Shown here: positions 12,923-24,278 of the stretch, piece after piece
Layout: every line of letters starts with the position of its first letter
How positions within the stretch are numbered: position 1 is the first letter of the stretch
Assembly (NCBI RefSeq): GCF_900496995.4
Contig: NC_044009.1
Location: 37,161,505 to 37,225,504 of the forward strand
From: Aquila chrysaetos chrysaetos
Taxonomy: Eukaryota; Chordata; Aves; Accipitriformes; Accipitridae
DNA: 64,000 nucleotides
Direction of reading: 5' to 3'
The notes under the pieces: generated by a model
Database searches by the model: none
The model's input: the letters and a program-made list of their open reading frames with translations, nothing else
What the model was told of the DNA's origin: nothing
Position numbers and translations under genes: made by a program

Positions 12923-15900
12923 CTGCAAAGAACAGAGCAGTTTATTATCAGAAGGGGCAACATACACACAACTTACATTATGGATGTCAGGGCACAACCC
13001 TTGACCTCATCAACAATGTTATTTCATATCCTGAAACAGCTCAAGAAAGCACTGCATCATGCACAGGTGTTAGCCTGGCCTCTTCCCTGAAGTCTATTTC
13101 AGAACCACATGATGAATCACATCTCCTCCCCTCATATTTAGACTTGGTTATAAAAAACTGAAAGTCTGATGCCATCATTCAGAGATGATTGCTACTAATA
13201 CAGCTGGAGCTGGATTATTCACACTGAGGGCAACTTAGGGCACACTTTACTCAGAAATAAAAGTATGGATTTGAACAAAAGAGCTCCTGAAGCCTAGAAG
13301 GCAGGGGCACCTTTATCTTGACCTTGGGATTCTGCATTAAACACCTCTGAGGTTTCCACCATCCCTGAGGGATCAGGAGTAACCTGAGACACAGTTACCT
13401 AAAGAATATCATACATCTTCGGCTTTGAAAACTCTTCTCCTCCTGTTCCCCAAATTCACACAGGTTTGGCTCTGTCTCCACTTTATCACCCCTCATTTAC
13501 CACGTTTGGATAAGAAAACAGGAAGCACCTCAAGACTCAGAGAAACTGCTCTTGTACTACCATCAGCAGCACTCTGACAGCTATCCTTCAAGGACATGGT
13601 ACCAACAGCAACTCCCTGCTCAACTGGTGTCCACTGCTGTTCCCCTGGACAGAAGTAGCTTGCAGGCCAGAACGAGCCCACAGGCAGCCACTTGAGTCCC
13701 TCACCACTATTATTGTTTCACCCATGAAGCCTCTGAACTTTATCTGCAGCATAAAACCTTTCCAGTCGAACTAAAGGGATCCTCAGCCTCCATTATGCAA
13801 AGACCTCAGGGCCTTCATCTTTTCAACCCATGCATCACAACAAGCAAAGTGTCAGGGCAATTCTCCTCCTAGACAACCTTATTTCAGTCCCCTCCAGCAG
13901 CCTCTCTATTCCATCCCAAAAAGATAAATGTATTTCTTTTTAATCCAACAGTAAATTTCTATACAAACAAATACCAGTTTAAAACATGCAGTGAGCTGGG
14001 ACCAGGAAAACATGTTTAATAATCAATCTTTGACCACTGACTGAGAAACAAAAAAGACACCTCTACACAAGGAACACAAATGCACGTGCACAGATCCTTT
14101 AATGCCGGAAGCAACTTTTTTTTTTATTTAGTGTTTGCTTTGTATATGAAGTCAGGATGACATAAAACAACTCTGTTTGCAAAAATAAGAACTCACCATA
14201 CCAGCAGTAAATGCACCTCCAGAATTCAGTAAGGTATTTTTATTTCAGTTATCTCCAAGAGGAAAGCAGCAGGATGGACCCCTGCCATATGAGGGGGGAA
14301 AGCAATTCCAAGTAATATACATATGAAAAGATTTCCATTTGTGGTTGGGCAATGACCAAACTTTTTAAACTCTCCAGTTTAATTCATACTTCTTCAATAG
14401 CAGGAACTCTCTCCACCCGAAGTACAGCACAAGCTTGTTATTACACTCACAGACTGAGCTATGTGTTAGCATAATTGCTACAATTTGCTCACTGATAATT
14501 CTGTTGCTATTGTTCTGTACATGAGCTGGGAGAGTGATTAAGATATATCTGCCACCAGCATGATTCATCCAACAGACATTTTTTACTGAAGTGACCTTTA
14601 TATAAAGATGACTGAGCAACTAGGCAAAGAGACATTAACCTCTACAAACAGTTCCCAGCTAACAGATAACTCTGCTGGAAATGGCAACCAGCCTTTTAAA
14701 ATTCTTTTCTTTTTTTTTATTTTGACATAGGTAAATGAACAGGCACAAAGCAAATGCTGTTCCTCAAAAAGGCACGTGCTAGAAGCCTGAAATGCCCTCA
14801 CAAATTACACTCTGCTAGAAGATTTATGGAAATTTTTTTTGCTTTCCTCAAATCTGTGGAATTCTGAATACTTCATGCAATGTATACAACTGCCAGCCAG
14901 CATGGCTGAGAGAGCGCCAGCCTGGGAGATGATGTGCTGCTCAGACTGCCTAGCATGTCCTACAGGATCAGGCCCTTTGCATGTACAAAAGGCCCTTATA
15001 GCAAATTGTGAGAGATCACCAGCTCTTACTGAAATCAGGGCCTGTCAACATCCCAATCCTCGAGTTTCGTAAGTCTCCACCAAGATACACTCACTTGTTT
15101 TCAAGATCAGGCATTCCTACAAGGCCCCACCACATGGCTTTCAGCCCTACAACTATTACTAATGTTATTAAGACATGCATCATAGGAACATGCAGATACT
15201 CAATTTGCAGATACTCAAATGTGCTTTGGTAACCCATGGAAGCAGGAGCCCATGCTGGAGAAAAACTACTCCAAGCAACAGCATTTCAGTTCTGAAACAC
15301 TCGTTCACACTTTCTAAGGACGTGTCTAGAGCACCTGGCTTATTATCTTTCTGAAGCTTACCCCAATCAAATTCCACAGCCACATACCCTCAGACAAGTA
15401 CCAAGGCAAACACAGCAGGCTGACTGGGATGATAAATAGTAATATTTAGGACTTGTGTAATGCTATTCATCTCAAAGTACTCTATAAACTTAAGTAAACA
15501 TAAAAAACCAAGAAGCAGATGGGCTAGGAGCATGCTGCTGAGACTGGATTATTCTGCAAAGTGGCATCCATTTAAAAAAAAAAAAACAAAAACAAAACAC
15601 AACAAACCACAGTTCTACATTTCAGTTCAGTGAGTCATAGTTTCACTAGCATTACACAGATGCATAAAGGTAGGAGTCTACTGGTAAACTTCTACCAAGA
15701 AATGAACACTGTAGCAACACTATGCCCTTAGATTCCACTTGCAAGTGGAAATATGATGCTCTCTTATGAAGATTTTTTTGCTAAGCTTCCTTTTAAGCAT
15801 CCATCAGCCAGCACGAAAGGATTTTAGTAAGAGTATGAAATTCTGCTTCAAGAAGAATGACTCTGCTTCAAGCAGATCTGCACACCTCTGCAAGAGAAAC

Positions 15901-16785
15901 AAGCAGCTCTTCTTCTTTGCCTCAAAATCAACTCAGCTATGGAAGCAACATGAATTCTAACCTGCCTCGTACATCAATTGAAAACTTAACACTTGTGTGG
16001 TGCCTGCAAAGCCATTATTACCAGTAGTGACATATAAGGCTCAACAAAGTCAGCTAGACGCCACCCAGACTGTAACTGTGGAAGAACTGGTTGTTACAGA
16101 AATCATCAGTTGACTTGAAAACCTAGCGCTCTGAGCTGAAAAACAAAATTTGCTGGGTGTGAACTGAAATAGCACAACACCATGCACACTACTTAAAGAA
16201 CTGGAAGTAAAACAGCCTGATACTTGTTTGTTTTCTAAGCAAGGGGGGGCTGTGCCAGTTTATGAATTGATATACACACAAGAGGGAGCAAGGCAGGCTG
16301 GCGCTGAGGATAAGGGGAGCACAGCTAAAAAGAGTCAATATGACAGAATTTCTGTAAGGACAGGAAGGCTGGGCAACCACCATGCCAACCTCTTCAAATT
16401 CAGCAAGTGGAAACAGAGGAATCCATTCTCTTGCAACTCCTTAGTTCAAGTAGAGCTGCTGTACATTATAAGCAATAAAAATAACTTTGGGATAGTAAAT
16501 ACATCCATGTGCTCTAACAAACAGCACAGAAATTCAGTGCAGAATCTGACAAAACAGAGCCACTCTCCCAGTGGGCCCCTAAAGGACTACCATGAATAAC
16601 ACACATTTATAAAGTTTTGAGTCTGGGCAAACAGTGTAAATGTCTGACAAAACAGGAAGACATCTGCTTCACAGTTCGTTAGCAACATATCTGCCCATAG
16701 TGAAAAGGCTTAGCCCAAGGAATGAAGCTACGATTCATTCATCTCCCCAGAAAATAGCCCTAGCCAGGAAAATGCAGCTACTCAC
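12923..16785 (-). other. SMARCAL1 intron 4
   Basis: The donor gtgag begins at 16785. The sequence is unique, with short A and T runs. A fragment near 15450-15490 (CATCTCAAAGTACTCTATAAA) resembles the tail of ancient SINE/L3-type repeats. Nothing else was seen. Confidence 0.75.
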
Positions 16786-16836
16786 TTAGTTTGGGATAGT
16801 CCTCCAGCAGGAAATTCCACTTTCTGGTGTTCATAT
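16786..16836 (-). CDS. SMARCAL1: SMARCAL1 coding exon 4: second half of HARP2
   Basis: This second 51-bp exon encodes (D)MNTRKWNFLLEDYPKL(M). The RKWNFLLEDY core is equivalent to KKWNFSLDDY in coding exon 2. The acceptor is ACTTGCAG and the donor is CTAA|gtgag. Length, phases and split codons are identical to the matching HARP1 exon. Confidence 0.93.
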
Positions 16837-18050
16837 CTGCAAGTGTTATAACAAACACTATCATAAGTCTCTTTTTTAAAAGACTGAATTCTCTGTGCAT
16901 AAGAACATGGCTATCCATCCATATCCTCCACATTTCAGAACTGCTTTAAAAGAATTCTTACCTTGTCCAACAATCAATTCTCCTCTGCGTGCTTTCACAT
17001 TAAGCAAATAGTTTGAAGACAACTTAAAAGTATGAGCACATATCTAGAAGTAGTGGTATCACCGAAGCAAGCCAAGGTCAGCTCCCCTAATGAACCATTG
17101 TAATGAACCCACCTGCCCAAGGATTTTGGCAACCCCTTTCTCTTCACTGCAAGAAGGGATGAAGAATGTATGTGAAGGTTCCTCTTTGTTAACCAACAAA
17201 CTCTGATTTCAGTTAGTAACACAATCACTTTCAATTGTACCTCTATACCCTACAGAAGATGTGCTCAGGCCAGTACAGAGGAAATTCAACAATTCATCAA
17301 CACCCAAAATGTAACATGAATGCCACACTTGTCTGGCAGGTTTATCCCTGGGTAGCACCTGCCTACAACTTCCAGGGAAGACAGAGTGAATTCAGAGTCA
17401 GCTGAAGACACAATGAGCCCTGCAGGTGGGCCCTGCCCAAAGAACAAGAGCTCCAGGATTTGTTCCCCATGCTGTCACTGACCTGCTGTGACACTGCGCA
17501 GGTCACCTCATCATTCTGTGCCTCATTTCCCACATTACAAGTGGGAAAAACTGATAGTTACCATTGAAATCTGAATGCCAACATAAGAAGTGCTCTACAG
17601 TTCCACTTGCCTCCAAAACATCAGGAAAGTTGCTGGTAAACTCAATCTGCTTAGGCAGTTGCAGCTATTATACACCACAGTAAAGCAGGAGAAGTATGAG
17701 AATGTCCAACTGCATTTGATAATAAAGACAAGAACTTATGCATGATCTCTGTACTGCTGGCAAATTATCAGCACACCCCACCTCAACAGTAAATGTAATC
17801 AAGCTGAGTCCTAAAACACCACCTTGGCTAGCAGGCCCAGAACAGGACATGTTCTGGCATAAAGTGCAGGACACAGATACAGTACTATACCAGAACTACA
17901 GGAGCTCTCAAGATCTTCACCAAACCACAGCCTCTCACGCTCTTTCAGAGGGGTGTGCTCTCACAACCTCTCTCCTCTGAAGCATTCACAGCACTCAACA
18001 GCAGCCCCAAAAATGTCATTAGAATAAAGCACAAACAACCAGAGACTCAC
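16837..18050 (-). other. SMARCAL1 intron 3
   Basis: The intron separates the two HARP2 exons. It contains a MIR-like fragment at 17478-17600 and otherwise unique sequence. Confidence 0.8.
17478..17600 (+). repeat. MIR-like SINE fragment
   Basis: TGACACTGCGCAGGTCACCTC, TGTGCCTCATTTCCC and a later AAGTGCTCTACAG follow the order of the MIR core (gacctTGGGCAAGTCAC, TGTGCCTCAGTTTCC, AAGCGCTTAG). It is diverged, as expected for an amniote-age repeat. Confidence 0.6.
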
Positions 18051-18311
18051 CATAATTTCTGGAATCCATCTGTCTGAACACTCCAATCACTTCTGCAGAA
18101 TACCCAATATCAACCTCAAACCGCAAGCGAGAGATCAGCACGCACTTCCCTTTGACAAGGGCTGAAGGTTTCTTCCAGTTCTTACACATCATCAAGAGGG
18201 ATTTCACATCAACTCTACTGCCAATGAAATGAGAGCCTGATGCCAAGCCAACTGCACTTTCTCCTTCCAGTGGTGCCACAATTACTGATGGAAGTTGACT
18301 TGCTGCTTCCA
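18051..18311 (-). CDS. SMARCAL1: SMARCAL1 coding exon 3: inter-HARP linker and first half of HARP2
   Basis: A 261-bp exon has acceptor TTTCTCTCCAG and donor ATG|gtgag. It starts (M)EAASQLPSV, which closes HARP1, and runs through a short linker. It then opens HARP2 with LVKGKCVLISRLRFEVDIGY and AEVIGVFRQMDSRNY. The split Asp codon at its end and the split Met codon at its start copy the arrangement of coding exon 1/2. This agrees with HARP2 being a tandem duplicate of HARP1. SMARCAL1 in tetrapods normally has two HARP domains, so this is the usual layout. Confidence 0.95.
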
Positions 18312-21045
18312 CTGGAGAGAAAAGCATAAGATACAGAGAAAAGAATTAATAACAAAGAACATAGATAAACTAAAGATGCACAGGATACTTTGGGAAGAGA
18401 AGGGACAAGAGGATGACAAACAAGCCATGCACCTTCAAGTTTAAAAGGAATTATGATCCTCTCACTGCTTTCACTCACAGGGACAAAGAATAGAGAGCGC
18501 GATAGCCTGGAGGAGCAGGTTGGTGGGATTTTCCACAGAGAATACAGCAGGGGCAGAGGGAACATGTGACAGTAGTTGAACAAGGGACTATCCAGCAGTG
18601 TCACTGCATTAGGCTCTCTCTCTGTTAGCAATCCCCAAACGTGGCTCACTAGGCCAGGGCAAGCAATCTGCAGAACCACATTCAGCAGTAAATTGCACAC
18701 AGCCACACAGCACTTTCACTTACAAAGTTGCAGGGACAGGGGCATGTGATCAGTAGTATGTGCCTGAAAAGATGGGAAGGTGCTTCTGCAAACAGCAAAG
18801 GAGAAGGATCCGAAAATATCTGCCTCCTGCCTCATATCAATGTCTGATATGCAATCTCATCTAGGAGGAATGCTGTATATTCACAATATTGTAGGAAGTA
18901 TATCAGGAAGAAATCTAGTCCAAACTCCCTAATCTCCTTTGTTACAATTTAAGTCTATCACCCTTTGTTCTACTGCATCTTACAGTTAAGTCTCATATTT
19001 CCTCCCAGCCATCTGCACTCCTATCTTACTAATCACTAGCAACCACCTCTGTCATGATGCCAGGGCATGGGGAGAGAAGGGACACAGCATTTTACAGCTG
19101 TTAGCCTGAACCACAGCTATCTACACTAATAAATGTTCCACTTTTCCCTGTGTCTCTCAGCCAATCTATACCCATATGTTCTCTTTATTATTATAGCTGA
19201 ACTGTGATGGTTAAGGAACAAGAATCATTTTTTCTTGCATTTTTAGAGCACCAAAATAGTGAAGTTCATCCCCAAGACTCCAACTCGTAGGTACTACAGT
19301 AACACAAAGATTCATGAGTATCTCCAGAGTCCATTAGACTCAAGAGCAGGGGACCACTAAGCACATCCTGCCTCCATGTATTTGTAGAGAGAGGCAACCT
19401 CCCCTATCCAGTAGCTGTTTAGAGTAAATGTGGGTGATTCCAGTCCTTTGAGCGTTGAGCTGCACATCATGATCCACTCTGCTTCTTTTTAAATAGTCCA
19501 ACTTACTGATATGCAACAAAAATGTACAAAATTTAAGTTCAGTAGTTAAGATTTGAAAAGGGAACGGAGAAAGAAATTCAGACATTTTCTTCCTAACCAG
19601 TTAATAAAATAAACCCATTTGGATTTCATCCAACTTTATTTTAAAATAAGTGATTTCCAGAATAAACCCAAGCATTTGGGATTTCTACTCCAAAGAAAAA
19701 GTTTAAAAGCATCAAGTGGAAGTAATTTTTAATGTAGAGGACTAGAATACGACCAATTTAGACTTTCTTCTCCCAATGCACCAAGCACAAGATTTTAGAT
19801 GCTACTGTTTAGCATTGCATAGTTAGATCTCACCTCTACAACTAATACTGAAAGAAATTGGACAAAACCCATATTTTACTCTTATTTCAACATCTGTTTC
19901 TATGCTTGACTGCATGTTTCATTTATAGTACAAAGAGAGAAATGTAATACAGGACAACATTGTTCAGAACAACAAAATTAACAGTGGGAAGTTCTAAAAT
20001 AATTGTTTTTACACTTACAAGACTTCAAACCAAGGCCCTTTTAAGTCAGTTCTCTTTTCTCAGGGTATTTTTTTCCCTTGATATTGTTGCCCAATGTTGA
20101 TCACATATTGTCTTCACCTGTCAACAGGAACTTTCCACAAAGAACTCATGTATTTGAAAACTTTAAGGAAAAAAGCCTGATTTCTAAAAACCGTCTTCTT
20201 CATTTGCAAGCTCCTTGGTGCAGAGACTCTGCTCTCATCTGTACTTGATACACTTCAAGCAAACCAGCAGCATTTAAATTATAAATGTGTGGCAACCCAC
20301 ATGGGAAGCTAAAATACCAGCACTCAACTGTGGGTTTTTCAAAGTGCTCAACACAGGCCTAATTCTGTTCCCACTGAAATCAATAGTGATTTATCACTTG
20401 CTTCAATACAATGTGCTTTTGAAAAGCTTACCTGAAATGTTTGCCTCTATCATCTCTCAATCTTTCCAGAATAAAATGACAGGAGAGGAAAAAAAAAAAA
20501 AAAAAAAAAATGGTAAAACCACCCTTGTTATGCCAAAAAAAGGCAAATCCATTTTCAGTCTCACTCAAAGCCCTAGAGAATTAACCTTTTTCCTTTTCTG
20601 ACATGCAAAATTAACAGGAAATAAATGTAAGGAAAAACAAACAAACAAACAGCTGTTTAAAAAGAAAATACATGAACGGACCTAGAAATTAAGCATTAGC
20701 CAGTGGAACACACTCAGTTCTCAATACAGATTCATATGAAGTACCTGCACAGCAGGTATTTTTCCTATGATCAGGCTTGTTGGTTGCTGAAAAATTCAGC
20801 AACGGCAGAAAAAGTTAAACCTATGCTTGGTATTTAGATTACGTGAAAAATTAAGTTATTTCTAATCAACTACAAAGTGTCAGGAAAACGTTATGAGCTA
20901 GATGCCTAAAAGATGAGCGTTATGTTTGAGTAGCATTAATTTTATTACTCCAGACAATAACAAAGCTAAATAATAATTATGGAAGGCAGGGGAAGGGGGT
21001 CAAGATTTGGATTCTTTTTTATCATTCAACAACCCATTTACTTAC
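18312..21045 (-). other. SMARCAL1 intron 2
   Basis: This lies between HARP1 and the linker exon. It is A/T-rich unique DNA with a 22-base A run near 20491-20510 and a short (ACAA)n at 20637-20651. No coding exon or young repeat was recognised. A 163-codon minus-strand frame overlapping its distal end (18215-18706) is an extension across exon 3 in the wrong frame. Confidence 0.75.
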
Positions 21046-21096
21046 TGAAACTGCTGTAATCGTCCAGACTGAAATTCCATTTTTTAATAGCGGGAT
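21046..21096 (-). CDS. SMARCAL1: SMARCAL1 coding exon 2: second half of HARP1
   Basis: A 51-bp exon lies between a TTTTAG acceptor and a gtaagt donor. It encodes (D)PAIKKWNFSLDDYSSF(M). The KxWNFSLxDY core is the signature of the HARP domain, which binds fork DNA and is needed for annealing-helicase activity. The first two bases complete the Asp codon left open by the previous exon, and the last base opens a Met codon completed by the next. The phases fit on both sides. It is too short to stand out as an open frame and was found by its motif. Confidence 0.93.
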
Positions 21097-21782
21097 CTAA
21101 AATAGGGCAGAATATGAATCATTTGGGGTTTAAAAAAGTGGTGCTGTGAAATGTTCACGCGAGGTAAGAGAAAATTCAGTCTACTAATGAAACTTTTTGA
21201 CACACATCTGAAAAACAGTATGCCCAAGTTTACAGCTACATGACACCAAAAAAGCCATAGGGCATATCAATGCTAAGACAAGAAGAATGCAGCAGCCATT
21301 CACAGGGAGCAGCAACACATGGGGGAAAAAAAAGTAGAATATAACAAATAAAGGCAGGGAGAACAGATCAGAAGCAAGCCAAAAAGGTGGAGGCTCCACT
21401 GCTCTCAGTAACCCAGTTAACAGAATCAGCTCATCAACTCCGAACTACAGCTGAAGTGACCCATTTTCCCATACCAATTTATGAATAACTTCTCTTCCTC
21501 ACTCCCAAAAGACTCTGACCAGCTGCTGTCACTAAACTTCTTAGAGCACTGTTCATAAAGCAAGGCTTCTGATTTCTTGGCTAAATCCAAGCTTAAGCTA
21601 TTTATGCCCAGAATTTCTTTCCAATTTCAGCTGTCTTTACTTTTCCAGTCCCCCATTAATACCACATATTCCACCCCAGCAATAGCTGCACTGCTAAGAG
21701 CATATAGCAACTACAGTTCCAACAGATGCCGAAACTTCAATCCAACATAAAACAGTGATAACCGCAAACAAACCATTCTTAC
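21097..21782 (-). other. SMARCAL1 intron 1 (between the HARP1 exons)
   Basis: The donor gtaag lies at 21782 and the acceptor CTATTTTAG ends at 21097. No features were seen inside. Confidence 0.85.
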
Positions 21783-22653
21783 CATAGCTTTTGCTTGGTA
21801 TCTTCTTAAACACAGCAATGAGTTCAGCATTATACCCTGTTTCGACCTGGAATCGGTCTTCCCCATATTTCACACATTTTCCTTTTGTAACACTATTTGC
21901 TTTCTTGCAAGAAGCAGCTTCAAAGGCAGAGCCTGCACCAGCAGAGCTGGTCAGCTTGTGCATCCTACCACTGGCCTGAGAGGCACCACCTCCCCCTTCT
22001 CTTTCTGTTGGTCTGCTTATGTTTATCAGCATTTCTGAATCACTCGGGGTGGCACTGCTTGGTGGTGAAACATATTTTATGGCAGATTTGTTCTGACTTT
22101 GTAAATCTTTACTACCATCAGGGCACCCGTTATCAATTAATCTAGGATGAGATGGTTCTGTAGGGTTTTTGAAAGCTGGGTAGCATTTGGGCTGCTGGAA
22201 TGTACCAAGATTAATTAAAGCTTGTTGTCCGTGTTTCTGACCAGCAGCATTCAAGTAATGTTTATGGGAATAACTCAGAGAATTTGGGATCGTTGTAGGG
22301 AACTGCTTAATGCCACTTGCTTGTCCAGAGTCCTCTGAACAATTCTTTTGTTGCTCTCCATGTGAGCCAACCATCTGTTGGTTTGCAGCGTAATGATTAT
22401 AATCTTTCTGAAGATAGCTCTTCTGCTCCACAGGACTGTTTGGATTCTGCTGCTGCTGGCTAATGAACCTGACATGATTGTTTTCTTCCTTCAAGTCTCC
22501 CCGATGGCCTGGACTCTGTTCTTTCACCTGAGGGCCAGCGCTCTCCACTTGCCCACCTCTCTGGGCTGCTAGTCTCTCTGCTCTCCTAGCCAAAGCCTTC
22601 TGGCGGTTCTCTTCAATTCTTCTCTTTTGTTCCTCTGTAAGGCCTGATGACAT
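21783..22653 (-). CDS. SMARCAL1: SMARCAL1 coding exon 1: N-terminus, RPA-binding motif and first half of HARP1
   Basis: SMARCAL1 (HARP) is a nuclear SNF2-family annealing helicase that rewinds RPA-coated single-stranded DNA and remodels stalled replication forks. This exon holds 290 codons plus one base. Residues 1-30 start MSSGLTEEQKRRIEENRQKA and then continue basic. This matches the conserved helix that binds RPA32 in the human protein. Residues about 35-240 are polar, low-complexity and rich in Gln, Ser and Asn, as in the poorly conserved linker of the family. From about residue 245 (VTKGKCVKYG...GYNAELIAVF) the first HARP domain begins. The exon ends AGCTATG|gtaag in phase 1, so the next Asp codon is split. 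The start was chosen because the motif begins exactly there. From later motifs I estimate that the N-terminal region is about 27 residues longer than in human. Confidence 0.95.
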
Positions 22654-22743
22654 CTTCAGAAATTCAAACAATAAATCTGAATCAAAACTGCATTGGGAAT
22701 TAAACACGGAGGTACTTGCTTCTTCACAGGAATGGAAGCCAGT
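22654..22743 (-). other. SMARCAL1: SMARCAL1 5' UTR part of first coding exon
   Basis: On the minus strand a T-rich tract ending in TTTTGTAG is followed at 22743 by the stretch leading to the SMARCAL1 ATG at 22653. This looks like a splice acceptor, so the start codon would be in exon 2 and a non-coding exon 1 would lie in the CpG island upstream. The reading frame is open above the ATG, but the only upstream candidate start is a GTG. The ATG at 22653 also matches the known N-terminus of the family. Transcript data would settle the acceptor. Confidence 0.6.
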
Positions 22744-23693
22744 CTACAAAAAAAACAAAACCAAAACCAAACAGCAAAAAAAGACCCGAAGTTTCAACTC
22801 TGTTCCCTCTAAAAATACTTATGGTATTGATAACTCAGTATTATTAGTGACTCAATATTACTGTAACTGATCCTACACAAAAACCTAGTAGTAGAGCAAA
22901 GCTGTCAGACTAATGCTGAGCCATTATCAGCAAGCAGATGCTGACAACCACTGCTGGAGCTGCGCATGCCAGTCCCACATAGGTAAAACATATGGAAAAA
23001 GGAGAAAACCCCTATTCTGCTACAGTTCTAAGCACTCTTCTTCGCAAATCCCAGCAAAACTGACAAAATAGCCAAGCACAAGGACACCCTGCACTGCAGA
23101 GTCAGCCCTGCAAAGGCAAATGCAGGCAAAGCAATACATTTCTGCAGTCTTGTATGGAAGTGTTTCATACTTCTGGTACCTAACAGCAAAGATGGGATAA
23201 CACCCCATCCTTCCTGATCACCTTCCTGTTTTGGGGCATCTCATAGCATGTAGCAGATACATACTGAACCCCAAAGGGCCGAGTACAGTTCCTGCTTTCA
23301 GAAAGGTCCACTCACAGGTCAAGGATTTTCTGATAAAAGCGAGGACCTGGCTCCCACCACATCTCCCAGGAGCTGGCCTCACTCCACCTACACCCTGCCT
23401 CACGCAGCACTCGGAAACCTTCTTGCCTCACCACCCCGTAAAAAGTTCACTCCTTGCCCCGCTCCTCTCCCAGGCATCAGGCTGCCCCGTCCCAAACTCC
23501 GCTGGGGTCCCCCGCCGTCCTCAAGGACCACCCGCCACCCCACAGGGGCCCAGCACTACCGCAACCCACTGGGGCTCAGGGGCCAGGCCGCAGGCCGCGG
23601 TCCCTCCCCGCGCCCCGGGGGCTCCACTATAGCCCACCCTGGGCTCAGCCCCGGCCCAGCCGCCTCCCCGCCGCCCCAGGCCCGCACACCCAC
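22744..23693 (-). other. Probable intron between non-coding exon 1 and the ATG exon of SMARCAL1
   Basis: This lies between a candidate donor CCG|gtgggtg at 23694/23693 and the acceptor at 22743. The lower half is unique; the upper half (from about 23400) is the edge of the CpG island. Its extent depends on the inferred exon 1. Confidence 0.4.
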
Positions 23694-23733
23694 CGGCTGG
23701 CAGAGGCCAGGTACGCCGCCACAGGGCGCGCAG

Positions 23734-23753
23734 ACTACAACTCCCAGCAGACC
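23734..23753 (+). promoter_or_regulatory. ZNF143/Staf-like site 1
   Basis: ACTACAACTCCCAGCAGACC closely matches the vertebrate promoter word ACTACAANTCCCAGNATGC for its first 15 bases. Confidence 0.65.
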
Positions 23754-23792
23754 GGCTCCTCCGCCCGGCGGCACTGAGCGCCCGGCAGCACG

Positions 23793-23809
23793 TAGCATGC
23801 CGGGAACTA
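23793..23809 (-). promoter_or_regulatory. ZNF143-like half site 2
   Basis: Read on the minus strand this is TAGTTCCCGGCATGCTA, which keeps the TTCCCGGCATGC half of the ZNF143 word but not the ACTACA half. Confidence 0.45.
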
Positions 23810-23832
23810 AAAAACGGCGCGCGGGGCGCGCG

Positions 23833-23851
23833 GCACGCTGGGAAATGTAGT
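23833..23851 (-). promoter_or_regulatory. ZNF143/Staf-like site 3
   Basis: On the minus strand ACTACATTTCCCAGCGTGC matches the full-length ZNF143 word at nearly all positions. Confidence 0.65.
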
Positions 23852-23863
23852 CTGCCCCTCAGG

Positions 23864-23874
23864 GCGCCATTTTA
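23864..23874 (-). promoter_or_regulatory. YY1-like site
   Basis: The minus strand reads TAAAATGGCGCC, close to the YY1 consensus AANATGGCG. Its orientation points into SMARCAL1, as expected for a site just downstream of the start. Confidence 0.5.
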
Positions 23875-24189
23875 GGGGCGCTGAGGGGTGCGCGGTCTCG
23901 CTGTAGGAGTCGGGGGGCCAACAGGCCGGCCGCCGCCGCCCCGTCGCTAGCGTTCGGCTTAGGCCCACATACGGGGTGCGGGGACCCTGCTGCTGGCCAC
24001 GGGCTGAGGCTTTGCCCCAGACAGCACCCAGTGCTGCATGGGTGGAGCAGAGCTCCCTCACTCGCTGCCTCTGGTGTGTGAGGCATGGAACACCAAGGCG
24101 TGTGGCTTTTAAATGGGTGACTATGAGTCTATGGGTAATAAAAAATGGAGGTGGTGCGTGAGAAAGGGTGAAAACACTGTTGTCAGCAG

Positions 24190-24278
24190 TGAGGAGGGAA
24201 TCTGCCCCAAGGTGTTAAGAGCAGTGGCTGACATTTGTGCAAGGCGGCTGCCTGTAATCTTGGAAAAGTGGTGGGGAT
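24190..24278 (+). mobile_element. CR1 LINE, 5' segment (left of the inserted LTR)
   Basis: The plus strand reads CPKVLRAVADICARRLPVIL followed by EKWWG. This is the CR1 pol segment just before the reverse-transcriptase domain ([24 protein letters not shown] type). It breaks off at the target duplication GGGAT and resumes at 24783. The left edge near 24190 is an ordinary 5' truncation, and its exact position is uncertain. Confidence 0.75.

Larger units (their letters stand above)
23694..23885 (-). other. SMARCAL1: Inferred non-coding exon 1 of SMARCAL1
   Basis: This is an inference only. The minus-strand YY1-like word AAAATGGCGCC at 23874-23864 usually sits just inside a transcription start, reading with the gene. 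The first good minus-strand donor after it is CCG|gtgggtg with the exon ending at 23694. Together they suggest a start near 23870-23885 and an untranslated exon of nearly 200 bp. Confidence 0.35.
23400..24060. promoter_or_regulatory. CpG-island promoter of SMARCAL1
   Basis: This is a sharp island of G+C-rich, CpG-dense sequence just upstream of the SMARCAL1 ATG exon, with no TATA box. It holds three ZNF143-type words at 23734-23753, 23793-23809 and 23833-23851, and a YY1-type word at 23864-23874. Such promoters are common for housekeeping and DNA-maintenance genes and are often bidirectional. I could not support a plus-strand transcript. Confidence 0.8.

Noticed and set aside
18215..18706. 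163-codon minus-strand frame
   Set aside because: It reads through the acceptor of SMARCAL1 coding exon 3 in a different frame from the HARP text. It is a shadow.
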